Shown in pieces: positions 34,988 through 43,077 of a stretch of 49,437 nucleotides of DNA (within the stretch, counting starts at the first letter, position 1; every line of letters starts with the position of its first letter). The stretch is from Gammaproteobacteria bacterium (GTDB lineage: Bacteria; Pseudomonadota; Gammaproteobacteria; Chromatiales; Chromatiaceae). The translations under genes were made by a program, and so were the position numbers. A model generated the notes under the pieces. The model searched no databases. It was given only the letters and a program-made list of their open reading frames with translations, and had not been told where the DNA came from. The DNA lies in contig JAABTK010000028.1 in assembly GCA_011389885.1 (NCBI GenBank), forward strand, positions 1-49,437, given 5' to 3'.

Positions 34988-35335
34988 ATGATCAAGCTCT
35001 ACGGCATCCCCAACTGCGACACCATGAAAAAGGCCCGCCGCTGGCTGGACGAAAACGGCGTGGCCTACGCATTCCACGACTTCAAGAAACAGGGCCTGGA
35101 AGAAGACCGCCTCCGCGCCTGGGCGGCCGAACTCGGCTGGGAGGCCCTGCTCAACAAACGCGGTATGATGTGGCGCAAGCTCGACGACGACACCAAGGCC
35201 AACATCGACGCAGCCAGCGCCATGCGGGTGATGCTGGAGACCCCCTCCATCATCAAACGACCGGTGCTCGAACTGGAAGACGGGACGCATCGGGTGGGGT
35301 TCACGGCGGAGGAATATGCAGCGCTGTTTTTATAA
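34988..35335 (+). CDS. ArsC/Spx-type reductase family protein (YffB-like)
   Basis: This 115-residue thioredoxin-fold protein starts MIKLYGIPNCDTMKKARRWLDENG. Its single N-terminal cysteine (CDTMKK) is typical of the YffB/Spx subgroup. It contains FHDFKKQGLEEDRLRAW and the C-terminal IKRPVLELEDGTHRVGF motif. The family includes arsenate reductases and glutathione-dependent oxidoreductases. Arsenic resistance is not suggested by context, because the gene lies between dapD and dapE, and YffB is next to dapE in E. coli. The TAA stop overlaps a CGCAAAGG repeat at 35331. Confidence 0.85.
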   Translation: MIKLYGIPNCDTMKKARRWLDENGVAYAFHDFKKQGLEEDRLRAWAAELGWEALLNKRGMMWRKLDDDTKANIDAASAMRVMLETPSIIKRPVLELEDGTHRVGFTAEEYAALFL

Positions 35336-35371
35336 CGTAAAGGGCGCGAAGGGGGGACGCAAAGGGCGCAA
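35331..35371. repeat. Left boundary repeat of the dap-operon insert
   Basis: TATAACGTAAAGGGCGCGAAG and GACGCAAAGGGCGC here are inverted relative to 37724-37762, whose reverse complement reads TATAACGCAAAGGACGCAAAG. Similar TATAACGCAAAGGGCGCGAAG sequence ends copy A4. The repeat starts within the stop region of the ArsC-like gene. Confidence 0.5.
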
Positions 35372-35540
35372 AAACCTTGATCACAGTTACATCCCTAGTG
35401 CAACAAGAAGACCTGGTTGTTGACATCCCTATAGCTTCAAGCTCACTTGTCCGCCCGCCTTTAAAGGGCGATACAACCCAAGACATCAGTCAGGTGTTAC
35501 CTCATCAACAGATCAAACGAAGCCAAATATCGGAAAAGCG

Positions 35541-35975
35541 ATGGAAATAAAAGATTTTGTTCGAGAAGCATTAACCCAAATATCACATGGTATAAAAGAG
35601 TCGATGGAGGACGTACGGGAGGCTGGGGGTTATACAAACCCTGCCGTCCGAACAAACCCGAAACTTACCGAGACTTCCCATTTTGCAGAAATAGGCGATG
35701 GTCATAATGTATTTTTAGTGGACTTTAATGTCGCGGTGGTTGTCCAAGACATGGAACATACCGACGCTACCGCAAAATTGAATGTTGCTAGCCTGATATC
35801 GTTGGGAGCCGGCGGAGAATCAGAAAACCAGAGAGCAACAACGCACAGAATAAGTTTCAAGGTTCCACTTGCATTACCTGTAGATCCGGTAACGACTGAA
35901 GAACTTAAAGAACGGGAAAAGAGCCGCAGAGCCGCATACCAAAAATCCGTCCGGCATTTCTCCAGGGGGTTATAA
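35541..35975 (+). CDS. Small low-GC protein, possibly Trypco2-like; function unknown
   Basis: This 144-residue protein starts MEIKDFVREALTQISHGIKES and continues with a predicted beta-rich half: VDFNVAVVVQD, LNVASLISLGAGGESENQ and THRISFKVPLALP. The pattern recalls small proteins with a trypsin-co-occurring (Trypco2-like) domain, but this naming is tentative. The gene and its 5' region are visibly richer in A and T than all neighbours, with codons such as ATA and AGA. That points to recent transfer. There is no signal peptide or membrane helix. It sits in the insert between the ArsC-like gene and dapE. Confidence 0.6.
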   Translation: MEIKDFVREALTQISHGIKESMEDVREAGGYTNPAVRTNPKLTETSHFAEIGDGHNVFLVDFNVAVVVQDMEHTDATAKLNVASLISLGAGGESENQRATTHRISFKVPLALPVDPVTTEELKEREKSRRAAYQKSVRHFSRGL

Positions 35976-36049
35976 CACTGACGCGCTCGAACAGCCGAGG
36001 GGCGCATGAATGGATATGACTTTAACTTCCCCCTATTGCATACCACGGA

Positions 36050-36195
36050 GTAGGATGGGCAAAGGCGCTCCACCAGGTCTTGTTTTTTCGACAATCTTTC
36101 AGCGTCGTGCCCATCGGCCACAGCCGGATGATGGGCACGGCGCTGATCGATCATACAAAAATCGAGGATGGGTGGAGCGCCTTGGCCCATCCTAC
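36050..36195. repeat. Palindromic MITE-like element, 146 bp
   Basis: GTAGGATGGGC and AAAGGCGCTCCACC at 36050-36074 are matched by the inverted 36171-36195 with one base change. The pairing continues inward, for example AGCGTCGTGCCCATC against inverted GATGGGCACGGCGCT, to a loop near 36118-36128. The element could fold into a nearly full-length hairpin. No protein is encoded. Confidence 0.85.
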
Positions 36196-36227
36196 GATTC
36201 CAGGCATTGTTCGGACGCTTCGAAACC

Positions 36228-36929
36228 ATGAGTCATTTCGCAGAGATTAGCGCCTTAGTCCTCGCGTTGGTTGGCATTTATCAACTGCACCGCTTTCATC
36301 ATGCGGTTAGAGCGGCGCATCCGCCGCTGGATTACGAAACGCACTCGACAGCGGTTGCGGATAGTTGGCGCTGGCGGGAGCCGCCGCAAGCCCTGGGGTT
36401 AACTATAGAAAACGACCAGGTTGCCAGCCGTATCGTGCTGCCGTTTCGCCATACCGCGGTGGAGATTTTAACCAGTCTGGTTGGGTATTTTCTGTTGGCG
36501 GTATTGGGCTCGATAGTGCTTTTATCATTCCTGGACCCCGGCGTCGGCGGTGTTGCGTTGTTGTTCCCTGTACTCTTTTTCGGGGCTTTGATTTGGGCAT
36601 TGCTCAACACCGACAGCCATTTGCGGGCAATCGAACTGCGCCGCGATGAAGTGCGCTTTGCCATGCAGTACGGTATATTCCTGCAGCGGCATATCGTGTT
36701 ACGCAGCTACCCGGGAAGGTTGATTTTCACAGGCGGTTATCAGTCTATGTTCACGATGAATAGAGGGCAACATGCGCCGGACTTCAAGCTGATTGTGAAA
36801 AAGACCTGCTGTTGGCTCTTCTCTCGAAAAAAGGGCTTTTACCTGCTGTGCAATCAAAGCCAAGGGAGTTGGATGGTTGGCGGTTTGAATGCCTGGGTGA
36901 ATCGAGTCGATGGGTCCCAAAACCAGTAA
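36228..36929 (+). CDS. Hypothetical membrane protein
   Basis: This 233-residue protein starts MSHFAEISALVLALVGIYQL, so the N-terminus forms one hydrophobic helix. Two further helices lie at about residues 80-125 (LVGYFLLAVLGSIVLLSF and VALLFPVLFFGALIWALL). The C-terminal 110 residues are soluble and basic, with two cysteines (KTCCWLF). I do not recognise the family. An in-frame start at 36168 would begin inside the palindromic repeat. The last codons and TAA lie in direct repeat C1, so the original 3' end may have been altered. It is part of the accessory insert before dapE. Confidence 0.6.
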   Translation: MSHFAEISALVLALVGIYQLHRFHHAVRAAHPPLDYETHSTAVADSWRWREPPQALGLTIENDQVASRIVLPFRHTAVEILTSLVGYFLLAVLGSIVLLSFLDPGVGGVALLFPVLFFGALIWALLNTDSHLRAIELRRDEVRFAMQYGIFLQRHIVLRSYPGRLIFTGGYQSMFTMNRGQHAPDFKLIVKKTCCWLFSRKKGFYLLCNQSQGSWMVGGLNAWVNRVDGSQNQ

Positions 36930-36980
36930 ACCCGTCACTAGCCATGTTTCGTGTTTTTCGTGGCTTTCGGGGTTTCAATA
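36921..36980. repeat. Direct repeat C, copy 1
   Basis: AACCAGTAAACCCGTC and then TTTCGTGTTTTTCGTGGCTT recur at 37655-37714 in the same orientation. The first bases hold the stop codon of the membrane protein gene. Confidence 0.75.
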
Positions 36981-37035
36981 AACCCCTCGGCCGGCAGGGC
37001 CGGCGGACGGGGTTGCGAGGCGGAGCCCCGCTGCG

Positions 37036-37552
37036 AGTACGCCTGCGCACAAATAACGGAAACAACGCCATTTAGGAACGCAGAGCGCGCAGAGGATCGC
37101 GGCCTTGGTCATCTATCCGGCCAATACCCTGAAATAAGTGTGTTAGATAGGTCGCGTTGGCGCGTAGAATCCACCGCTTACGGCGGCGCGTTCGTCCTGA
37201 GCGGCCTAAGGTGGCCGGAACGATGATCAAGGCCAGGATCGCAGAGCGCACGGAGGAGGTTTTGCTTGCTTAGGCCTGCCCGGCGCCAAAGCGCCGCCTA
37301 GCCGCCAGGAGTACCGCCCTCGGGCGGTGCGGGTTTCCGGTTACGCGCCCTGACCAGGGCGTGTACGCTCCGAGCCCGCAGCCATGCAGGGGGTGGGCTA
37401 GCGAAGTGCGTTCGCTGCTGAAGCGGCGGATGGCGGGTGCGGCGCTGATCCTTGCAATCGAAACGCCTCTCAGCGCCCGCTGCGGTTCTCCGTGTGCCCT
37501 GCGTTCCGAGATCGCCTGGGTTGTGTCCGATACTTAGGCGCGGCTGTGCTAG
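37036..37552. repeat. Long-TIR interspersed repeat, copy A6
   Basis: The left end reads AGTACGCCTGCGCACAAATA, followed by CGGAAACAACGCCATTTAGG and AACGCAGAGCGCGCAGAGGA. The right end carries CTAG at 37549-37552 and reverse complements to CGCGCCTAAGTATCGGACAC and AACCCAGGCGATCTCGGAAC. From 37552 back to about 37211 it is an inverted, slightly diverged copy of A3. The 847 bp between the membrane protein gene and dapE hold this element and repeats C, but no gene. Confidence 0.8.
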
Positions 37553-37654
37553 TAACCCCGTCGCCCTCGCTAGCTATTTTGCGTGTTTTTCGTGTTTTGC
37601 GTGATTTCAAGAAACCCCTCGGCCGGCCGAGGGGGTTGCGAGGCGGAGCCCCGC

Positions 37655-37714
37655 AACCAGTAAACCCGTCGCCAGCCATTTTTCGTGTTTTTCGTGGCTT
37701 TCGTGGTTCAATAA
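37655..37714. repeat. Direct repeat C, copy 2
   Basis: This repeats AACCAGTAAACCCGTC and TTTCGTGTTTTTCGTGGCTT from 36921. A GGCCGG-rich stretch ending GGGGTTGCGAGGCGGAGCCCC adjoins both copies (36978-37030 and 37613-37653), with the order changed. The two copies bracket A6. Confidence 0.7.
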
Positions 37715-37723
37715 GCAACCCGA

Positions 37724-37762
37724 GCGCCCTGTGCGTCCCTTCTTTGCGTCCTTTGCGTTATA
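37724..37762. repeat. Right boundary repeat of the dap-operon insert
   Basis: GCGCCCTGTGCGTCCC followed by CTTTGCGTCCTTTGCGTTATA is the inverted counterpart of 35331-35371. It lies 14 bp before the dapE start. Confidence 0.5.
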
Positions 37763-37776
37763 AACAAGGCTGAACC

Positions 37777-38904
37777 ATGTCGAAAACCCTAGACCTCGCC
37801 CAAGACCTCATCCGCCGCCCCTCGGTCACGCCCGTCGATCAGGGCTGTCAGGGGTTAATGATCCGCCGCCTGGAGGCCATCGGCTTTCGGGTGGAGCGGA
37901 TGCGCTTCGGCGAGGTGGAGAATTTTTGGGCCAGGCGGGGCTCGGCGGGGCCGGTATTGGCCTTTGCCGGGCATACGGACGTGGTGCCGCCGGGGCCGTT
38001 GGAGCGCTGGGAGCTGCCGCCCTTTGAGGCCGCGGTGCGCGACGGTATCCTCTATGGCCGAGGGGCGGCGGATATGAAGGGCAGCCTGGCGGCCATGGTG
38101 ACGGCCTGCGAGGCCTTCGTGGCCGAGCACCCCGAGCCCCAGGGCTCGATCGCCTTCCTGATCACCGCCGACGAAGAGGGCCCGGCGACGGACGGCACGC
38201 TGAAGGTGGTGCAGGCGCTGGAGGCGCGGGGCGAGAAGATGGATTGGTGCCTGGTGGGCGAGCCGTCGAGCACGGATCGGCTGGGAGACGTGATTAAGAA
38301 CGGCCGCCGCGGGTCGCTGAACGGCTGGTTGACGGTGTTCGGCCTGCAGGGCCATGTGGCCTATCCGCACCTGGCGAAGAACCCGCTGCATGCGCTGGCC
38401 CCGGCGCTGCAACGGCTGTGCGCCGAGGAGTGGGACCGCGGCAACGCCTTCTTTCCGCCCACCAGCTTTCAGATCCCGAACCTGAACATGGGCACGGGGG
38501 CGGAGAATGTGGTGCCGGGCGAGCTGGAGATGCAGTTCAATCTGCGTTTTTCCACCGAACTGACCCCGGAGCGCATCCAGGGGCGCATTCGGGCCATCCT
38601 CGACCAGCACGGGCTGGACTACGAAATCCGCTGGAAGGTCTCGGGCCGGCCCTTTCTGACCGCCGGCGGGGCCCTGGTGGAGGCGGCCTGCGAGGCGGTG
38701 GAGAAGGTGCAGGGCTATCGCCCGCGGCTGGACACCGGCGGCGGCACCTCGGACGGGCGCTTTATCGCCCCCACAGGGGCGGAGGTTTTGGAGCTGGGGC
38801 CGCGCAACGCCACCATCCACAAGGCCAACGAGTGCGTGGCGGTGGACGAGTTGGACGCCCTGGCCGCGGTCTACCGCCAATTGTTGCGCCAACTGCTGGG
38901 CTGA
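37777..38904 (+). CDS. dapE: Succinyl-diaminopimelate desuccinylase
   Basis: This 375-residue M20 metallopeptidase-fold enzyme releases succinate to give LL-diaminopimelate. It has the zinc-ligand motifs [11 protein letters not shown] (with H and D), [14 protein letters not shown], the catalytic [10 protein letters not shown], and the C-terminal THxxNE-like IHKANECVA. The central dimerisation domain contains [12 protein letters not shown]. Length and order match E. coli DapE. It completes the dapC-dapD-ArsC-like-dapE set, although separated by the 2.4-kb insert and probably served by its own or read-through transcription. Confidence 0.97.
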   Translation: MSKTLDLAQDLIRRPSVTPVDQGCQGLMIRRLEAIGFRVERMRFGEVENFWARRGSAGPVLAFAGHTDVVPPGPLERWELPPFEAAVRDGILYGRGAADMKGSLAAMVTACEAFVAEHPEPQGSIAFLITADEEGPATDGTLKVVQALEARGEKMDWCLVGEPSSTDRLGDVIKNGRRGSLNGWLTVFGLQGHVAYPHLAKNPLHALAPALQRLCAEEWDRGNAFFPPTSFQIPNLNMGTGAENVVPGELEMQFNLRFSTELTPERIQGRIRAILDQHGLDYEIRWKVSGRPFLTAGGALVEAACEAVEKVQGYRPRLDTGGGTSDGRFIAPTGAEVLELGPRNATIHKANECVAVDELDALAAVYRQLLRQLLG

Positions 38905-38951
38905 AACGCAGCCGAGACCGACCCTCCAATACGCCGACGATTTTCTGGTTT

Positions 38952-38981
38952 TTGTGAACAATCCATGATATGCAGTATATT
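38952..38981 (+). promoter_or_regulatory. Candidate promoter of the PilZ-GGDEF-EAL gene
   Basis: TTGTGA (38952-38957) is followed after 18 bp by TATATT (38976-38981), which matches the -10 consensus at five of six positions. The ATG is 63 bp downstream. Confidence 0.45.
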
Positions 38982-39044
38982 GTTAAGCCGTTGCCTCACA
39001 CTACAACCTAACCATAAAGACCGCCAAGCCGCCTGAAACCGCAG

Positions 39045-42000
39045 ATGAGTCGAATCAACCGTAAATCTCAGCGCATCGAAATCACCCTGGACGCCAAGGT
39101 GAGCAATGCGTTTTCCGAATCGACCGCTATGGTGCGCAATTTCTGCCAGGGCGGGCTGTTCATGGAGTACGCCGGGATGCAGGGCGGCAACGGGGCCTGG
39201 CAGCCGCGGCGGGGCGAACGGGTGCGGATCGACTTCGACGTGCCGGCGGATCAGGGCTACGACCATTTTGAGCTGAACTCGCGGGTGGCGCACCTAGGGC
39301 CTACGGGCTTCGGCGTGACCTATGACCGCCCCGAGCTGGAGGCCTGGTATGCGCTGATGCGCCTGCGCAAGCGCTCGGTGGGCGACAAGGGCGCGGCCCC
39401 GGCCAAGGTTCAGCGTAAATCGGTCGACCAGACGCTGATCACCGAGCTGCGGCTGCGCACCCTGCAGGCCCTGCGCGAGCCGGCGCAACAGGCCTCCAAG
39501 ACCCTGCTCAAGGCCCTGCAGGAGGCGGCGCACAAGGCGCGCAACCAAATCGACCAAGGCGACTACTTCTACGCCCTCGACGTGTTTCAAGCCAACGGGA
39601 GCGGCCTGATGGAAAAATGGCTGGAGCGGGTGGCGCAACGCATCGACGCGCTCGCCGGACCCAAGGGCGGCCGTTGGGGCCGCCCCAAAGAGCACAAGGA
39701 TGACGACTTCCAGTTGGTGGACAAGGCGCATTTCGACGAATGGGTGATGGTGGCGGGCCTGGCCTCTAAGATCGAAGGCGATGTGGGGTCTTTGCTCTAC
39801 GAACTAGAGCAGCGCCTGTCGGTGTTGGCCCTGCGGGAGATCAACCAGGAATCCAACCCCATCGGCCCGAGCGCCCTGCTCACCAGCTTTGAGGAGGTCC
39901 TCGAGCCCTTCGCCCTCACCCCGCTGCCCAAAAAGCTGGTGTACAAGGTGCTGGAAAAGCGGGTGCTGAATAAGCTGGAGCCGCTGTACCAAGAGGTCAA
40001 CCGAATCCTGCAAGACAACGGCGTGCTGCCCGATATCAAGAAAAAGGCGGTTAAGCAGGCCGCGGCCAAAAGGGCGGCCGCCAAAGAAAAGGCGCTGGCC
40101 GAAAAACCCCCAGCCTCCGGGGCCGAGGCCGCCGCCCCGGGCGGCTCGCGATCGTCCAAGCGCAGCATGCTGGGCTCTCTTTACAACCTCTTCCGACCGC
40201 CCCAAAAGGCCGTCGCCGAGCCCAGCGGGGACGCCGCCGCCGAGCCGCAGGCCCCCGCCGCCCAAGCGCCCGAGGCGGCGGAAGACGGCCCGGTGTACGA
40301 CGTGGACCGGGTGGTGGAGATCCTCTCCAAGGGCGGCGGCGACCCCTCCCTGCCGCTGGAGCAACGGCTGGAGGCGGCGCTGATTCAAGACGGGCGGCAA
40401 CGCGGAGAGGCCCGGCCGGGCCGCCTGAGCGACGAGGTCAAGGGCGCCATCGGGGCCACCGCCGGGCTGGTCGATTCGATCCGCGGCGACGCCTCGCTTA
40501 ACGCCGAGATCCGCTCCACGGTCGGGCGGCTGGAGACCCCGCTGGTGAAGGCGGCGCTACAGAACCCCGAGGCCTTCAGCGACCCGCAAAACCCGGCGGT
40601 GAATATCCTCAACAGCCTGGAAAAGCTGTCGGTGGCGCTGGCCTCCGAGGACCCCGACGGGGCCGAGGCCCGGCAGCTCAAGTCCGCCATTCAGTCCATG
40701 GTCGATACCCTGGACGAGAGCAACGACGTCAGCCCCGAGTCCTTCGCCCGGGCCCACCAAGTCGTGGCCCCGATGGTGGAAAAGTATCAACAGATGTTTG
40801 CCGCCAACGCCCGCAGGCTGGCGGAGACCCAGCGCGGGCAATCCCGGCTCAGCTACAGCAAGCGGCGGGTCAAGGAGGTGATTAGCGAGCGCATCGCCGA
40901 CCGCGAGGCGCCCAAGGTCGTGCTGGAATTCATCAAGCTCGGCTGGGACTCGCTATTGATTCAGGCCCACTTGCGCGACGGCGAAGACAGCCGCCGCTGG
41001 AAGACCTCGCTCACGGTGCTCGACCGACTGATTCGTTGGCTCGACCCCCAGGCCTCGTTTCCGCCGGCGAAACCGCAAGCCGTGGCCCAGGTGCTGGCGG
41101 TGATGGAGAAGGGCTATGCGGCCATCCCCACCAATCCGTCCAAGCAGCAACGGCTGCTGAAGGTGCTGCGGCTGGCCCTGACCAAGGATCGCGAGCTGTT
41201 TGATCGCCTGCGCCAGAGCCGGCGCAAGGTGCGCAACCAAGACACCCTGATCATCCCCGAGGCGGCGGCGAAAAAACCGCCGACCCAGCAGGAACAGTCC
41301 TTGTACGATCAGTGGCGGGGCACCATAGACGGCATCAGCATCGGCGACTGGCTGGTGCAGCGCAAGGGGGGGAAGACCACCCGGCCCATCAGCCTGGCCT
41401 TTGTCTCCGAGCACGACGATGAGTTTCTGTTCGTGGACGGCAAGGGCGCCAAGGCCCTCAGTTGCGATCCATACGAGTTGGCCGATCTGCTGGAGCGCAA
41501 CGGGGTGTTCATCCTGGAGGACGGCGGCCTGCCGCTGGTGCAGCGGGCGGTGCAGCGGGTGCTCAAGGACACCTATGAAAAGATGCTGGAGAACGCCGAA
41601 ACCGACGCCCTCACCGGGCTGATGAACCGGCGCGCCTTCACCAAGAAGCTCGAGCACTCGCTTAAACGGATCAAGAACGAGGGCGGGCAGGACGCGGTGT
41701 TGGTGATCGACATCGACCGCTTCAAGGTGGTGAACGACATCTGCGGCTACGAGGGCGGCGACCGCCTGTTGGTGAGCATCACCCACATCCTGCAAACCTA
41801 TCTGGACCCCAACGCCACGCTCAGCCGGGTGGGCGACGATGAATACGGCGTCCTGATCTCCCACTGCGGCCGCGAGGCGGGGTTCGAGATCGCCGAGACC
41901 CAGCGCCGGGCGATCGAGAACTATGTGTTCAATTGGGACGGGCGCCGGCTGCCGATCAGCGCCAGCGTGGGCATGGTGCTAATCACCGAGCTGGATCGCT

Positions 42001-42878
42001 CGGCCTCGGGGCTTCTGCAAGACGCCGACTCGGCCAGCTACCTGGCGAAAAAGGCCGGCCGCAACCGGACCAAGGTCTACGAGTCGAACGATGAGGACGT
42101 AAAGCGCCAACAGGGCGAGGTGAAGGCCGTAACCCTGGTGGAGGACGCGATCCAAAACGGCCGCTTGCAGTTGTTCCTGCAACGCATCAGCCCGCTGTTC
42201 TTCGACGCGGATCAGAGCGACCAATTCGAGATCTTGTTGCGCATGCTCGATCGCAACGACAAGCTGGTGGCCCCGGACGAATTCCTGCGCGCCGCCGAGG
42301 GCTATAACCGCATGCGCACCCTCGACCGCTGGGTGATCGAGCACCTGTTCGGCTGGCTGGAGCATCACCACGAACGCCTCGAAGCGGCCGGCGGTTTTTG
42401 CATCAACCTGTCGAGCCAGTCCTTGAGCGACGTCGGCATCCAGGAGCTGATCGCCGAGAAGCTCGAAAACAGCGCCTTTCCGGCGGAAAAAATCGCCTTC
42501 GAGATCAGCGAATCGGCCCTCACCAAGGACTATGAGCAGGCCACCAAACTGATCCACAAGCTACAGTTCCTCGGCTGCCGCTTCGACCTCGACGACTTCG
42601 GCAGCGGCGTGGCCTCCTACGCCTACCTCAAGGACGTACCGGTGACGCGGGTGAAAATCGATGGCAACCTGATCCGCAATATCGCCGACGACGAAAACAA
42701 CTACGCCCTGGTGAAATCCATCACCGAGGTCTGCCACTTCATGAAGAAGCAGGTGGTGGCCGAAGCGGTGGAGAACGAGGGCATTATCGTCAAGCTGCGC
42801 GAGCTGGACGTGGACTATATCCAGGGCTACGCCGTGGGCCACCCCTTCCCGTTAAGCAAGCTGCTGGAGCAAATCTGA
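39045..42878 (+). CDS. PilZ-DUF1631-GGDEF-EAL cyclic di-GMP signalling protein
   Basis: This 1277-residue cytoplasmic protein has four parts. A PilZ-like domain (about 1-110) carries RKSQRIEI and NFCQGGLF, approximating the RxxxR and D/NxSxxG c-di-GMP-binding motifs. A DUF1631 region (about 130-790) is helical and interrupted by an Ala/Pro/Lys-rich linker near 340-420. A GGDEF domain (about 855-1015) has GDDEY at 930-934 in place of GGDEF, so cyclase activity is doubtful. An EAL domain (about 1035-1275) keeps the catalytic set: EILLR at 1062, NLSSQSL, FEISES, DDFGSG at 1183-1188, KIDGN and AEAVEN. It is therefore likely a c-di-GMP phosphodiesterase or receptor. A candidate promoter lies at 38952-38981. 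Confidence 0.88.
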   Translation: MSRINRKSQRIEITLDAKVSNAFSESTAMVRNFCQGGLFMEYAGMQGGNGAWQPRRGERVRIDFDVPADQGYDHFELNSRVAHLGPTGFGVTYDRPELEAWYALMRLRKRSVGDKGAAPAKVQRKSVDQTLITELRLRTLQALREPAQQASKTLLKALQEAAHKARNQIDQGDYFYALDVFQANGSGLMEKWLERVAQRIDALAGPKGGRWGRPKEHKDDDFQLVDKAHFDEWVMVAGLASKIEGDVGSLLYELEQRLSVLALREINQESNPIGPSALLTSFEEVLEPFALTPLPKKLVYKVLEKRVLNKLEPLYQEVNRILQDNGVLPDIKKKAVKQAAAKRAAAKEKALAEKPPASGAEAAAPGGSRSSKRSMLGSLYNLFRPPQKAVAEPSGDAAAEPQAPAAQAPEAAEDGPVYDVDRVVEILSKGGGDPSLPLEQRLEAALIQDGRQRGEARPGRLSDEVKGAIGATAGLVDSIRGDASLNAEIRSTVGRLETPLVKAALQNPEAFSDPQNPAVNILNSLEKLSVALASEDPDGAEARQLKSAIQSMVDTLDESNDVSPESFARAHQVVAPMVEKYQQMFAANARRLAETQRGQSRLSYSKRRVKEVISERIADREAPKVVLEFIKLGWDSLLIQAHLRDGEDSRRWKTSLTVLDRLIRWLDPQASFPPAKPQAVAQVLAVMEKGYAAIPTNPSKQQRLLKVLRLALTKDRELFDRLRQSRRKVRNQDTLIIPEAAAKKPPTQQEQSLYDQWRGTIDGISIGDWLVQRKGGKTTRPISLAFVSEHDDEFLFVDGKGAKALSCDPYELADLLERNGVFILEDGGLPLVQRAVQRVLKDTYEKMLENAETDALTGLMNRRAFTKKLEHSLKRIKNEGGQDAVLVIDIDRFKVVNDICGYEGGDRLLVSITHILQTYLDPNATLSRVGDDEYGVLISHCGREAGFEIAETQRRAIENYVFNWDGRRLPISASVGMVLITELDRSASGLLQDADSASYLAKKAGRNRTKVYESNDEDVKRQQGEVKAVTLVEDAIQNGRLQLFLQRISPLFFDADQSDQFEILLRMLDRNDKLVAPDEFLRAAEGYNRMRTLDRWVIEHLFGWLEHHHERLEAAGGFCINLSSQSLSDVGIQELIAEKLENSAFPAEKIAFEISESALTKDYEQATKLIHKLQFLGCRFDLDDFGSGVASYAYLKDVPVTRVKIDGNLIRNIADDENNYALVKSITEVCHFMKKQVVAEAVENEGIIVKLRELDVDYIQGYAVGHPFPLSKLLEQI

Positions 42879-43077
42879 GATTCTTGCTGAGAATTTGCGG
42901 TGGAGTTCGCATTTTATCCCATTGTGGACTATACTTTTCCTAAAGACAAAAAACCGTCCCGGCCAAGCGCCGCGGGCGAAAATCGACCAGCGTTTTCGGG
43001 TGGCAACCCGCAATTTCAGTGCCAACCAAACCCCCACGCCGTTAGCGGCACGGCGGGCGCAAGGGCAGCGGATCGAA

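Noticed and set aside
34988-35335. Arsenate reductase of an ars operon
   Set aside because: No arsR, arsB or acr3 is nearby; context between dapD and dapE fits the YffB-type subgroup.
36010-36231. 73-codon ORF
   Set aside because: It reads through the palindromic element at 36050-36195 and has no recognisable protein features.
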